From contig NZ_JOAX01000027.1 of the NCBI RefSeq assembly GCF_000720485.1, positions 1 to 64,000 on the forward strand: 64,000 nucleotides of DNA, given 5' to 3'. A program made the position numbers and the translations under genes. Within the stretch, counting starts at the first letter, position 1, and each line of letters begins with the position of its first letter. Positions 53,098 to 61,924 of this stretch are shown in pieces. Below the pieces are notes generated by a model. The model made no database searches. It saw only the letters and a program-made list of their open reading frames with translations, and was not told the DNA's origin. Origin of the DNA: Streptomyces ochraceiscleroticus. Lineage in GTDB: Bacteria; Actinomycetota; Actinomycetes; Streptomycetales; Streptomycetaceae.

Positions 53098-54429
53098 TCA
53101 GGCGCGGCCGATCCGGCCCGCCTCCAGGATCACCCGGGCCAGCTGCGGGTGGCAGATGTCGCTGTGCGCGCCGGCCGGCGGCGCGCCGCGCCGGACCACG
53201 GCGGAGGCGTCCACGTTCACGCACCCCGGCGACGTCGGCAGCTCCTCGCCCAGCCGGACCCGCCGGGTCCCGGGCACCGCCTGGATGCCGTCGAACCCGT
53301 TCGCCCCCCACCGGTCGAACAGGCCGAGGAAACTGGCGGAGTCCCCGGCCAGCTTCGACGCCAGCGGGTAGAACGTGCGCAGCGCCTCGTCGTGCCGGGA
53401 GTAGCAGCACACCAGCGGGCCGTCGATCCGGTCCTGCACGCCGTCCAGCGTCCCGGCGAGCGTCCGGTCGTGCGGCAGCTCCGCGCAGAACGCGTAGTGC
53501 GAGAAGGCCCCTTGCAGCAGCGTCACCGACTTCACGTGCCGCGCGTCCGGTGGCAGCCCGCGCAGCGCGTACGAGACCAGCCGGGCGCCGAAGGAGTGCC
53601 CGGCCAGGTGCACCCGCAACTCGGCCGCCTCGCCCGGCAGCCGGCCGAGCACCGGGCCCAGCCCCAGTTGGCCCACCGTCCCGGCACGCCGCTTGATGGC
53701 GTAGTAGGCGCCCTGCCGGAGCAGTTCGCGGGCGCCGCTCCACTTCCGGGTCAGCCCGCCGCCGAACAGCGGCCGCTGCTCGGCGTCCATGGCATCGCCC
53801 GGCCACACCGCCACGCCCGTCGACCGCAGCGCCGCCGTGAAGACCTCGCAGACCTCCAGCGGGTCGTCGGTGAGCATGCCGGGCAGCCCGTCCCCGCTGT
53901 CCGCGGCGAACAGCAGGTCCGGGCTGTCCTGCCGGACCGAGACCAGCTCCCGCACCAGCCGCGCGAACTCGTCGAACGCCGAGCGCGCGTCGGGCCGCTC
54001 CGACAGGAGTTGCGCGAGCCGCTCCAGCAGCATGTCCCGGCCCGGGAACGCCTGCGCCAACTGGTGCCGCAGGGCGTCCTCGAGTACCGGTTCGCCGGCG
54101 GCCGTGGCTCCCGCTGTGGCCCGGGCCGGCGGCGAGGGGTCGAAGTCGGGGATCGGCTCGTCGGTGAAGCGCATCGCCGGCCAGATCACGCCGACGTACC
54201 CCACCCGGGCCCCGCTGCCCGCCAGCAGCTCCGGGAAGGGTTCGAAGAAGCGGGTGTAGAGCCGGGTGGCCGTCGAGCGGTCGTTGTTCCACCCGTGCGC
54301 GAACACCACGAGATCGGTCAGCCGCTCCCGCGCCACACCGGCGAGCAGGGCGTCGCGCTGCCGCTGATCGACGTCCCCGTCGGCATCACACGTCAGTTCC
54401 CAGTACGGCTTGACCCCGACACCCGCCAT
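53098..54429 (-). CDS. Alpha/beta-hydrolase-like protein
   Basis: 443 residues. LVVFAHGWNNDRSTATRLYT near residue 50 and the nucleophile elbow LAGHSFGARLVSYALRG about two thirds along are the hallmarks of an alpha/beta hydrolase. Long inserted helices lie between. No signal peptide. A late HSDICHPQLARVIL segment supplies a possible catalytic His. Function unknown; relatives are sometimes mislabelled as Ser/Thr kinases. ATG 54429 with GAAGGGG upstream. Confidence 0.75.
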   Translation of the reverse strand: MAGVGVKPYWELTCDADGDVDQRQRDALLAGVARERLTDLVVFAHGWNNDRSTATRLYTRFFEPFPELLAGSGARVGYVGVIWPAMRFTDEPIPDFDPSPPARATAGATAAGEPVLEDALRHQLAQAFPGRDMLLERLAQLLSERPDARSAFDEFARLVRELVSVRQDSPDLLFAADSGDGLPGMLTDDPLEVCEVFTAALRSTGVAVWPGDAMDAEQRPLFGGGLTRKWSGARELLRQGAYYAIKRRAGTVGQLGLGPVLGRLPGEAAELRVHLAGHSFGARLVSYALRGLPPDARHVKSVTLLQGAFSHYAFCAELPHDRTLAGTLDGVQDRIDGPLVCCYSRHDEALRTFYPLASKLAGDSASFLGLFDRWGANGFDGIQAVPGTRRVRLGEELPTSPGCVNVDASAVVRRGAPPAGAHSDICHPQLARVILEAGRIGRA

Positions 54430-54527
54430 GACGAACCCCTTCGCTGCCGCCCGTGCAGCGCATCGTCCTGCGCATCGGCCGTTCCCGCCATACGCAGCGC
54501 TGCGGCGAACGCCAGGAGGCCCCGGGA

Positions 54528-55859
54528 TCAGGCCAGCTCGCGCTCCCTGGTCTCCGGCAGCACCAGTACGCACAGCAGCGAGACCACGGCCATCGCGGAG
54601 ACGTACCAGCCGACGGAGGAGGACCCGAAGGCGGCCTGCAGACGGGTGGCGATCAGTGGGGAGACCGCGCCGCCGAGGACGCCGCCGAGGTTGTAGGCGA
54701 GCGAGGCGCCGGAGTAACGGACCCTGGTACCGAACAGCTCGGGCAGGTAGGCGCCCATCGGGCCGTAGACCACGCCCATGCAGAACAGCGCGCCGCCGAG
54801 GGCGAGGGCCACCAGCACCGGCGACTCGGTGTCCAGCAGCGGGAAGAGGACCAGGCCCCAGACGACGGCGAGGCCGCAGCCGGCGAGGATGAGCTTGCGG
54901 CGGCCCGCGCCGTCGGAGCGGGTGGCGGCGAGCCAGGTGCCGGCGGCGAGGAAGAGGCAGGCGACCAGGGACAGCGCCAGCATGGTGTTGCGGGAGATGC
55001 CGAGGGTGCCGGTGGCATAGGAGAGGCAGTACGTCGTGGCCGTGTAGAAGAGCCCGTACGCGACGATCATGCCGCCCGCGCCGAGCAGCAGCTCGCGCCA
55101 GTGGCCGCGGATCACGTCCAGCGTGGGGACCTTGCTGGCCTCCTGCGCGTCCATCACCTTCGCGAAGACCGGCGTCTCACTGATCTTCAGCCGGACGAAC
55201 AGGCCGACCGCGACCAGCAGGAACGACAGCAGGAACGGAATCCGCCAGCCCCAGGACCGGAAGGCCGCGTCGTCCAGCGAGGCGGACAGCAGCCAGAAGA
55301 TGCCGGTCGCGGCGAAGAACCCGACGGACGGGCCCAGTTGCGGGAAGGCGGCGTACAATCCGCGCCGTTTCTTCGGGGCGTGCTCGACCGCGAGCAGCGC
55401 CGCGCCGCCCCACTCGCCGCCCAGGCCGATGCCCTGCACGAAGCGGAGCAGGATCAGCAGCAGCGGGGCCCAGATGCCCAGCGTGGCGTAGCCGGGCAGC
55501 AGCCCGACGAAGGCCGTGGACAGGCCCATCAGCAGCAGCGAGACGACCAGTACGGACTTGCGGCCCACCCGGTCGCCGAAGTGCCCGAAGACGATCGAGC
55601 CGAGCGGCCGCGCCGCGAACGCCACCGCGTAGGTGGAGAAGGAGGCGAGGGTGGCGTTGACCGGGTCCAGGGTCGGGAAGAACGCCTGGTTCAGTACGAG
55701 CGCGGCCGCGGTGCCGTAGATGTAGAAGTCGTAGAACTCGATGGCCGTTCCGATGAACGACGCCACGGCCACCCGCCGCAGGCTCTCGGAGCTGCCCTCG
55801 TCGCCGGCGGGCCCGGCCGTGGTCTCTTCTGCTGTCGCTTCGCTGTGCACGAGCCGCAT
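54528..55859 (-). CDS. MHS-family MFS transporter
   Basis: 443 residues. Signatures: ASFIGTAIEFYDFYIYGTAAAL, ARPLGSIVFGHFGDRVGRKSVL, RFVQGIGLGGEWGGAALLAVEHAP. Same family as the transporter at 41.4 kb but only moderately alike, so not a recent duplicate. ATG 55859 is preferred; GTG 55865 would add two residues. Substrate likely a carboxylate or betaine-like compound. Confidence 0.9.
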   Translation of the reverse strand: MRLVHSEATAEETTAGPAGDEGSSESLRRVAVASFIGTAIEFYDFYIYGTAAALVLNQAFFPTLDPVNATLASFSTYAVAFAARPLGSIVFGHFGDRVGRKSVLVVSLLLMGLSTAFVGLLPGYATLGIWAPLLLILLRFVQGIGLGGEWGGAALLAVEHAPKKRRGLYAAFPQLGPSVGFFAATGIFWLLSASLDDAAFRSWGWRIPFLLSFLLVAVGLFVRLKISETPVFAKVMDAQEASKVPTLDVIRGHWRELLLGAGGMIVAYGLFYTATTYCLSYATGTLGISRNTMLALSLVACLFLAAGTWLAATRSDGAGRRKLILAGCGLAVVWGLVLFPLLDTESPVLVALALGGALFCMGVVYGPMGAYLPELFGTRVRYSGASLAYNLGGVLGGAVSPLIATRLQAAFGSSSVGWYVSAMAVVSLLCVLVLPETRERELA

Positions 55860-55899
55860 GCTCACGGTCGTTGTATGGGGCAGTCAATAGGTGGGACGT

Positions 55900-55928
55900 G
55901 TGGTCTCGACTGCTGAGACGGTGGTCTC
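55900..55928. promoter_or_regulatory. Direct repeats GTGGTCTC with central inverted GAGAC before the MHS transporter
   Basis: GTGGTCTC occurs at 55900-55907 and 55921-55928, a 21-bp period (two helical turns). GAGAC at 55916-55920 between them pairs with either copy. Lies 41-70 bp before the transporter start. Confidence 0.45.
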
Positions 55929-55942
55929 TGGCCCGACCCGGC

Positions 55943-57208
55943 TCAGTGGTAGCGCAGGTAACCGGCGCGCAGCGCACGGAACTTCGCGAGCTCCGCCTGC
56001 CAGGCGCCGACGACCTCGTCCGTCCCGGCCCCCGCGTCGATCATCGTGCGTACCTTGTCCGAGCCCGCGAGCCGGTCGATTCCGTTGTCCGGGCGCCAGG
56101 CGAACTGCTTCCACACCTTCTTCGCGGTCACCAGCAGCGCGATGCCGGTCCGTACCGGGTCGAACGCCGCCCGGTCGTGGACATGCAGCTGCACCCCGCC
56201 GATCGTCTTCCCCTGGAACTTGGAGAACGTCGGCGCGAAGTACGCCTCACGGAAGCGGACCCCCGGCAGCCGCTCGGCGTTGACCGCCTCGGCCCACTTC
56301 CGGTCGATGCCTTCCGCGCCGAGCAGCTCGAACGGCCGCGTCGTACCGCGCCCTTCGGAGAGATTGGTGCCCTCGAAGAGACACGTGCCGGAGTACACCA
56401 GCGCGGTGTCCGGGGTGGGCATGTTCGGGCTGGGCGGCACCCACGGCAGCCCGGTCGCGTCGAAGAAATCGGCGCGCCGCCAGCCCTTCATCAGGACGGT
56501 GTCCAGCCGTACCGCCTTGCCGGCCGCCGCGGGCACGAACCGCTCGTTGAAGAGCAGCGCCAGCTCCGCCACCGTCATCCCGTGCGCCTGCGCGATCGGC
56601 TCCCGGCCGACGAACGAGGCGTACTTCTTGTCCAGTACGGGCCCGGAGGCGTCGCGCCCGGTCACCGGGTTCGGCCTGTCCAGTACGACGAACCGTTTCC
56701 CCGCCATGGCCGCCGCCACCATGCAGTCGTACAGCGTCCAGATGTAGGTGTAGAAGCGCGCGCCCACGTCCTGGATGTCGAAGACGACCGTGTCGACCCC
56801 GGACTCGGTGAAGATGTCCGCCAGCGCCCGGCCGCTCTTCTGGTACGTGTCGTACACCGGCAGCCCGGTCGCCGGATCGGTGGACTTCCCCTCCGAACCG
56901 CCCGCCTGCGCCGTGCCGCGGAAGCCGTGCTCGGGCCCGAACACCGCGGTCAGCCGCACGCTCTTGTCCGCGTGCATCACATCCACGAGGTGCTCGACGT
57001 GCTGGGTGATGCCGGTCGGGTTGGTGACGACGCCGGCCTTCTGCCCGGAGAGCAGTGCGTAGCCGTCGGCGGAGAGCCGGTCGAAACCGGTCCGCACCCG
57101 GCGGCCGCCGGAGGGCGGGGGAGCCGCCGACGCCGTGCCCGGGGAACCGGCGAGCGCGCCGGTCATCGCGCCGGTGACCGTCAACAGGGTCCGTCTGGAC
57201 AGGGCCAT
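55943..57208 (-). CDS. namZ: Exo-beta-N-acetylmuramidase NamZ (DUF1343, GH171)
   Basis: 421 residues. Twin-arginine signal MALSRRTLLTVTGAMTG, then the DUF1343 pattern: GVVTNPTGITQ near 70, FGPEHGFRGTAQAGG (with the likely catalytic Glu), FDIQDVGARFYTYIWTL, DRPNPVTG. DUF1343 proteins were shown to be exo-acting N-acetylmuramidases (NamZ), releasing MurNAc from peptidoglycan fragments. ATG with GGAGG upstream. Probably part of wall recycling or predatory nutrition. Confidence 0.9.
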   Translation of the reverse strand: MALSRRTLLTVTGAMTGALAGSPGTASAAPPPSGGRRVRTGFDRLSADGYALLSGQKAGVVTNPTGITQHVEHLVDVMHADKSVRLTAVFGPEHGFRGTAQAGGSEGKSTDPATGLPVYDTYQKSGRALADIFTESGVDTVVFDIQDVGARFYTYIWTLYDCMVAAAMAGKRFVVLDRPNPVTGRDASGPVLDKKYASFVGREPIAQAHGMTVAELALLFNERFVPAAAGKAVRLDTVLMKGWRRADFFDATGLPWVPPSPNMPTPDTALVYSGTCLFEGTNLSEGRGTTRPFELLGAEGIDRKWAEAVNAERLPGVRFREAYFAPTFSKFQGKTIGGVQLHVHDRAAFDPVRTGIALLVTAKKVWKQFAWRPDNGIDRLAGSDKVRTMIDAGAGTDEVVGAWQAELAKFRALRAGYLRYH

Positions 57209-57309
57209 GCGCACACCTCCGTGATCGGGGTTCGTGTGCTGTGACGCTAACGCGCGCGAGGGCGCACGGGAACGCACCGCACGGGGTGCGTCGGGCCCTT
57301 CCCTTTGTA

Positions 57310-57329
57310 CATACCGACTGGTTAGTCTG
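57310..57329. promoter_or_regulatory. Operator-like element upstream of the SDR-ligase-TetR unit
   Basis: CATACCGACTGGTTAGTCTG; its first ten bases equal one half of the palindrome at 63011-63030. Imperfect symmetry ACCGACTGGTTAGT. It lies 41 bp upstream of the SDR start. Confidence 0.55.
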
Positions 57330-57369
57330 CCGTTCGGTCGTGATGCCGGTCGAGCCGAGGGAGACACAC

Positions 57370-58143
57370 GTGGAAGCCGTGCGGGACAAGACCGTGGTGG
57401 TCACCGGGGCGGGCGGCGGCATCGGTGCCGCGCTCGCCGCCCGCTTCACCGCCGAGGGCGCGCGGGTCGTCGTCAACGACCTGGACAAGGAGAAGGCCGA
57501 GCGCACCGCCGCCGAACTGGGTGCGATCGCCCTCCCCGGCGACGCCTCGGCGATCGTCCCCGCTGCGCGCGAGGCCCTCGGCGGCCGCATCGACATCTTC
57601 TGCGCCAACGCGGGCGTGGGCACCGGCGGCGGCCCCGAGGCCCCCGACAGCGACTGGGACTTCGCCTGGGACGTCAACGTCATGGCCCACGTACGGGCCG
57701 CGCGCGAGCTGATACCGGAGTGGCTGGAGCGCGGCAGCGGCCGCTTCATTGCCACCGTCTCGGCCGCCGGCCTGCTCACCATGATCGGCTCCGCGCCGTA
57801 CAGCGTGACCAAGCACGCCGCGTACGCCTTCGCCGAATGGCTCTCCGCCACCTACCGGCACCGCGGCATCGACGTGCACGCCATCTGCCCCCAGGGCGTA
57901 CGGACCGACATGCTCAGCAACACCGGATCCGCCGGTGACCTCGTCCTCACCTCCGGAGCCATCGAGCCCACCGCCGTCGCCGACGCGCTCTTCGAGGCGA
58001 TCACCGAGAACCGCTTCCTGGTCCTGCCGCACCCGGAGGTCGCCGGTTACTACGCCGCCCGCGCCGCCGACCCCGACCGCTGGCTCGGCGGCATGAACCA
58101 CCTCCAGCGCAAGCTCGACGCCGCCACGGACGCCGGCGCCTGA
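57370..58143 (+). CDS. Short-chain dehydrogenase/reductase
   Basis: 257 residues from GTG 57370, which has GAGGGAG 6-7 bases upstream (ATG 57343 is an alternative). Cofactor loop TGAGGGIG (12-19), NAG at 80-82, catalytic Ser131, Tyr144 and Lys148 (PYSVTKHA). The acidic VVNDLD after strand 2 suggests NAD(H). In the cluster it could oxidise a 3-hydroxyacyl-CoA, like LvaD. Confidence 0.9.
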   Translation: MEAVRDKTVVVTGAGGGIGAALAARFTAEGARVVVNDLDKEKAERTAAELGAIALPGDASAIVPAAREALGGRIDIFCANAGVGTGGGPEAPDSDWDFAWDVNVMAHVRAARELIPEWLERGSGRFIATVSAAGLLTMIGSAPYSVTKHAAYAFAEWLSATYRHRGIDVHAICPQGVRTDMLSNTGSAGDLVLTSGAIEPTAVADALFEAITENRFLVLPHPEVAGYYAARAADPDRWLGGMNHLQRKLDAATDAGA

Positions 58144-58161
58144 GCGACGCGGGACGACCAC

Positions 58162-58196
58162 CCGTACGGCGCGGCGGGGACGACCGCGCCGTACGG
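58162..58196 (+). terminator. Hairpin between SDR and acyl-CoA ligase
   Basis: CCGTACGGCGCGG (58162-58174) pairs perfectly with CCGCGCCGTACGG (58184-58196), loop 9 bases. It could attenuate read-through into the ligase or mark a unit boundary. Confidence 0.5.
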
Positions 58197-58254
58197 CACA
58201 CCGGAACCGAGCACCGACACCACCGGGACGAGAAGAGAGAAGGGCCGCACGCCG

Positions 58255-59913
58255 ATGACGTCGTACCAGGACATGCCGTGGCTGTCGCAGCTGAACGAGG
58301 CACAGCGCGCCCCCGTGCACCCGCACCCCTCCACCCTGCACGCCTTCAAGGAAGCGGTCCGCCGGGTTCCCGACCGGACCGCGCTGGCCTACTTCGACGG
58401 CCGGCTGTCCTACGCCGAGACCGACGCGCTCTCCGACGGCATCGCTGCCTACCTGTGCGACCGCGGCTTCCGGCACGGGGATCGCGCCGCGATCATGCTG
58501 CAGAACACCCCGCACTTCGTCCTCGCGCTCTTCGGCGTCTGGAAGGCGGGCGGCGTCGTCGTCCCCGTCAACCCCATGTACAAGTCCGGCGAGATGACCC
58601 ATGTCCTCAGTGACGCCGAGGTCACCGCCGTGATCTGCGCCGACCGCACCTGGGACGGCTTCCTCCGCGAGACCGCGGCCGCCGCCCCTTCCGTACGCAT
58701 CGCGCTGACCGCCTGCGAACGGGACCTGCAGACCAGAGACGACGCCCGCGTGCTGCGCGGCGAGCGCCTCGGCCCGCGCGAGGGCGCCGACGATCTGCTC
58801 GCCACCGCCCGCGCGCACGAGGGACGTGACCCCGCCGGCGTCCCCGAACTCACCGCCGACGACATCGCCCTGATCAGCTACACCTCGGGCACCAGCGGCA
58901 CGCCCAAGGGCGCCACCAACACCCACGGCAACATCTCCTACAACGCCGAACGCCAGCGCACCGGCCTCGGACTCCCCGACGGCGCCACCTACTTCGCGCT
59001 CGCGCCGCTCTTCCACATCACCGGCATGGTCTGCGAGCTGGCCTCCTGCATCACCGGCGGCGGCACCCTGGCGCTCGCGTACCGCTTCGAGGCAGGCGTC
59101 GTCCTGGACGCCTTCCTGGAGCACCGCCCGGCCTTCACCGTCGGCCCCTCCACCGCGTACATGGCCCTGATGGCCCACCCGGACGCCACCCGCGACCACT
59201 TCTCCTCCTTCGCCACCATCTGCTCCGGCGGCGCCCCGCTGCCGCCCGCGCTGGTCGAGAAGTTCCGCGCGGAATTCGGCCCGTACATCCGCAACGGGTA
59301 CGGCCTCACCGAGTGCACGGCCCCCTGTGCCAGCGTGCCGCCGCAACTGGAGGCGCCCGTCGACAAGGTCTCCGGCACCCTCGCGGTCGGCGTACCGGGC
59401 CCCGACACGATCGTCCGGATCATCGACGACCAGGGCCGGGACGTGCCCTTCGGCGAACAGGGCGAGATAGCGGTCCGTGGGCCCCAGGTCGTCCCCGGCT
59501 ACTGGCGCCGCCCCGACGCCACCGCCGAGGCGATCCCCGACGGCGAGCTGCGCACCGGCGACATCGGCTTCATGGACGCCGACGGCTGGCTGTACGTCGT
59601 CGACCGCAAGAAGGACATGATCAACGCGTCCGGCTTCAAGGTCTGGCCGCGCGAGGTCGAGGACGTGCTCTACAGCCACCCCGCCGTGCGCGAGGCCGCC
59701 GTCGTCGGCGTGCCGGACGACTACCGCGGCGAGAGCGTCAAGGCGTACGTCAGCCTGCGCTCCGGCGAGGCCCCGGACCCCGCCGAGCTGGCCGCCTACT
59801 GCAAGGAACGGCTGGCCGCGTACAAATATCCCCGGGAGGTGGAGGTCCTGCCCGAACTGCCGAAGACGACGAGTGGGAAGATCCTCCGACGGGAGCTGCG
59901 CAACCGCGGCTAG
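58255..59913 (+). CDS. Acyl-CoA synthetase (AMP-binding, ANL family)
   Basis: 552 residues. P-loop-like YTSGTSGTPKGA (about 207), ATP-site YGLTECT, hinge DRKKDMIN-ASGFKVWP, and the catalytic Lys in TTSGKILRREL near the C-terminus. Activates a carboxylic acid to its CoA ester; chain-length preference cannot be read. In the cluster it would supply acyl-CoA, as LvaE does. Confidence 0.92.
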   Translation: MTSYQDMPWLSQLNEAQRAPVHPHPSTLHAFKEAVRRVPDRTALAYFDGRLSYAETDALSDGIAAYLCDRGFRHGDRAAIMLQNTPHFVLALFGVWKAGGVVVPVNPMYKSGEMTHVLSDAEVTAVICADRTWDGFLRETAAAAPSVRIALTACERDLQTRDDARVLRGERLGPREGADDLLATARAHEGRDPAGVPELTADDIALISYTSGTSGTPKGATNTHGNISYNAERQRTGLGLPDGATYFALAPLFHITGMVCELASCITGGGTLALAYRFEAGVVLDAFLEHRPAFTVGPSTAYMALMAHPDATRDHFSSFATICSGGAPLPPALVEKFRAEFGPYIRNGYGLTECTAPCASVPPQLEAPVDKVSGTLAVGVPGPDTIVRIIDDQGRDVPFGEQGEIAVRGPQVVPGYWRRPDATAEAIPDGELRTGDIGFMDADGWLYVVDRKKDMINASGFKVWPREVEDVLYSHPAVREAAVVGVPDDYRGESVKAYVSLRSGEAPDPAELAAYCKERLAAYKYPREVEVLPELPKTTSGKILRRELRNRG

Positions 59914-59960
59914 CCTCCGGTGAACGAGCACGTCAGTACGGAGAAGGACAGGTGAGGGCG

Positions 59961-60554
59961 ATGGCCGGCACGACGGACGGGAGCACGAAGCCCGTGGCAC
60001 AGCGGCTGCTGGCCACCGCCACCCGGCTCTTCGCCGAGCAGGGGTACGACCGGACCTCGGTCCAGGAGATCGTCGAGGCGGCGGGCGTCACCAAGGGTGC
60101 GCTGTATCACTACTTCGGCTCGAAGGACGATCTGCTGCACGAGGTCTACGGGCGGGTGCTCCGCCTCCAGCAGGAGCGCCTGGACCGCTTCGCGGGCGCC
60201 GACGCGCCGGTGGAGCAGCGGCTGCGGGACGCCGCCGCGGACGTCGTGGTCACCACGATCGAGAACCTCGACGACACGAAGATCTTCTTCCGCTCGATGC
60301 ACCAGCTCTCGCCGGAGAAGGACAAGCAGGTACGTGCCGAGCGCCGCCGCTACCACGAGCGCTTCCGCGCGCTGATCGAAGAGGGCCAGCGCACCGGGGT
60401 CTTCACCACCGAGGTCCCCGCCGACCTGATCGTCGACTACCACTTCGGCTCGGTCCACCACCTCGGCACGTGGTACCGCGAGGGCGGACCCCTGACGCCA
60501 CGCGAGGTCGCCGATCATCTGGCGGACCTGCTGCTGCGGGCGCTGCGGCCGTAA
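59961..60554 (+). CDS. TetR-family regulator of the acyl-CoA cluster
   Basis: 197 residues. HTH: RLLATATRLFAEQGYDRTSV, EIVEAAGVTKGALYHYFGSKDDLL; C-terminal TetR_C of the acyl-CoA-responsive (FadR/AcrR-like) kind. ATG 59961; GTG 59952 possible. Likely binds the palindromes at 57310 and 63011, de-repressing the pathway when its acyl-CoA ligand accumulates. Confidence 0.9.
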   Translation: MAGTTDGSTKPVAQRLLATATRLFAEQGYDRTSVQEIVEAAGVTKGALYHYFGSKDDLLHEVYGRVLRLQQERLDRFAGADAPVEQRLRDAAADVVVTTIENLDDTKIFFRSMHQLSPEKDKQVRAERRRYHERFRALIEEGQRTGVFTTEVPADLIVDYHFGSVHHLGTWYREGGPLTPREVADHLADLLLRALRP

Positions 60555-60566
60555 CGGCTACGGGAA

Positions 60567-60593
60567 GCGCCCCCACGTCCGCCGTGGGGGCGC
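60567..60593 (+). terminator. Terminator after the TetR gene
   Basis: GCGCCCCCACG (60567-60577) pairs with CGTGGGGGCGC (60583-60593), 11-bp perfect stem, 5-base loop, 13 bp past the stop. Confidence 0.75.
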
Positions 60594-60652
60594 GGCCCGT
60601 AGGCGCGGCGCGTTTGTATGACTGCGGCGCCGGCCCCGATTGCGCAGACCCA

Positions 60653-60689
60653 CAGGCCCCCACCAGGGGGTTACCCAGGTGGGGGCCTG
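60653..60689 (-). terminator. Terminator after the acyl-CoA dehydrogenase (leftward)
   Basis: CAGGCCCCCACC (60653-60664) pairs with GGTGGGGGCCTG (60678-60689), 12-bp perfect stem, 13-base loop. Paired with the hairpin at 60567 it separates the two convergent units. Confidence 0.75.
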
Positions 60690-60701
60690 CGGACGCACGG
60701 T

Positions 60702-61916
60702 TCAGAGGTACTTCTTGATCTCCCGCCGTGCCAGGGAGCGCTGGTGGACCTCGTCCGGGCCGTCCGCCAGGCGGAGCGTGCGGGCGCCGGCCCACAGTTC
60801 GGCGAGGGGGAAGTCCTGGCTGACGCCGCCCGCGCCGTGGAGCTGGACCGCCTGGTCGATGATGTCGACGACCGTGCGCGGGGTGGCGATCTTGATGGAC
60901 TGGATCTCCGTGTGCGCGCCCTTGTTGCCGACCGTGTCCATCAGCCACGCCGTCTTCAGGACGAGGAGGCGGAGCTGCTCGACGGCGACCCGCGCGTCCG
61001 CGATCCACTCCTGGACGACGCCCTGCTGGGCGAGCGGCTTGCCGAAGGCGGTACGCGCCACCGCCCGCTGACACATCAGCTCGATGGCCCGCTCCGCCAT
61101 GCCGATCAGCCGCATGCAGTGGTGGATCCGGCCGGGGCCCAGGCGGGCCTGGGCGATGCCGAAGCCGCCGCCTTCCTCGCCGACGAGGTTCGAGGCCGGG
61201 ACGCGTACGTTCTCGAAGAGGACCTCGGCGTGGCCGCCGTGGGAGTGGTCCTCGTACCCGTAGACCTGCATCGCGCGCTTGACCGTCAGGCCAGGCGTGT
61301 CGCGCGGGACGAGGATCATCGACTGCTGGCGGCGGATGTCCTCGCCGTCCGGGTCGGTCTTGCCCATCACGATGAAGATCTGGCACAGCGGATTCATCGC
61401 GCCGGAGATGTACCACTTGCGGCCGTTGATGACGTAGTCATCGCCGTCACGCTCGATGCGCGTCTCGATGTTGGTGGCGTCGGACGAGGCGACCTCGGGC
61501 TCGGTCATCGCGAACGCGGAGCGGATCTCACCCGCGAGCAGCGGCTGCAGCCACTGCTTCTTCTGCTGCTCGTTGCCGAACTGGGCGAGTACTTCCATGT
61601 TGCCGGTGTCCGGCGCGGCACAGTTCAGCGCGGTCGACGCGAGCTGCGGGCTGCGGCCGGTGATCTCGGCGAGGGGCGCGTACTGGAGGTTGGTGAGCCC
61701 GGCACCGTGCTCGGCGTCCGGCAGGAACAGGTTCCACAGCCCCCGCTTGCGGGCCTCCGCCTTCAGCTCCTCCACGATCGCCGGGGTGTCCCAGGGCGAG
61801 GCGAGCGCGGCCCGCTGCTCGCGCGCGACCTGCTCGGCGGGGTAGACGTGCTCGTCCATGAACGCGAGCAGTTTCTCGCGCAGCTCCTGCGTGCGGGCGT
61901 CGAATGCGAAGTCCAT
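60702..61916 (-). CDS. ACAD10/11-type acyl-CoA dehydrogenase
   Basis: 404 residues. FAMTEPEVASSDATNIET, RKWYISGAMNPLC and the C-terminal QLHGAGGVSQDFPLAE place it in the ACAD10/11-like group rather than classic short-chain ACADs. The gene lies 8 bp after the phosphotransferase gene, the two being separate counterparts of the fused human ACAD10/ACAD11. In that pathway a phosphorylated 4-hydroxyacyl-CoA is processed to 2-enoyl-CoA. Confidence 0.9.
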   Translation of the reverse strand: MDFAFDARTQELREKLLAFMDEHVYPAEQVAREQRAALASPWDTPAIVEELKAEARKRGLWNLFLPDAEHGAGLTNLQYAPLAEITGRSPQLASTALNCAAPDTGNMEVLAQFGNEQQKKQWLQPLLAGEIRSAFAMTEPEVASSDATNIETRIERDGDDYVINGRKWYISGAMNPLCQIFIVMGKTDPDGEDIRRQQSMILVPRDTPGLTVKRAMQVYGYEDHSHGGHAEVLFENVRVPASNLVGEEGGGFGIAQARLGPGRIHHCMRLIGMAERAIELMCQRAVARTAFGKPLAQQGVVQEWIADARVAVEQLRLLVLKTAWLMDTVGNKGAHTEIQSIKIATPRTVVDIIDQAVQLHGAGGVSQDFPLAELWAGARTLRLADGPDEVHQRSLARREIKKYL

Positions 61917-61924
61917 GAGCGTGC

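Noticed and set aside
41428..55859. Two MHS transporters as a duplicated segment
   Set aside because: They share family signatures only; flanking genes and sequence differ, so no segmental duplication.
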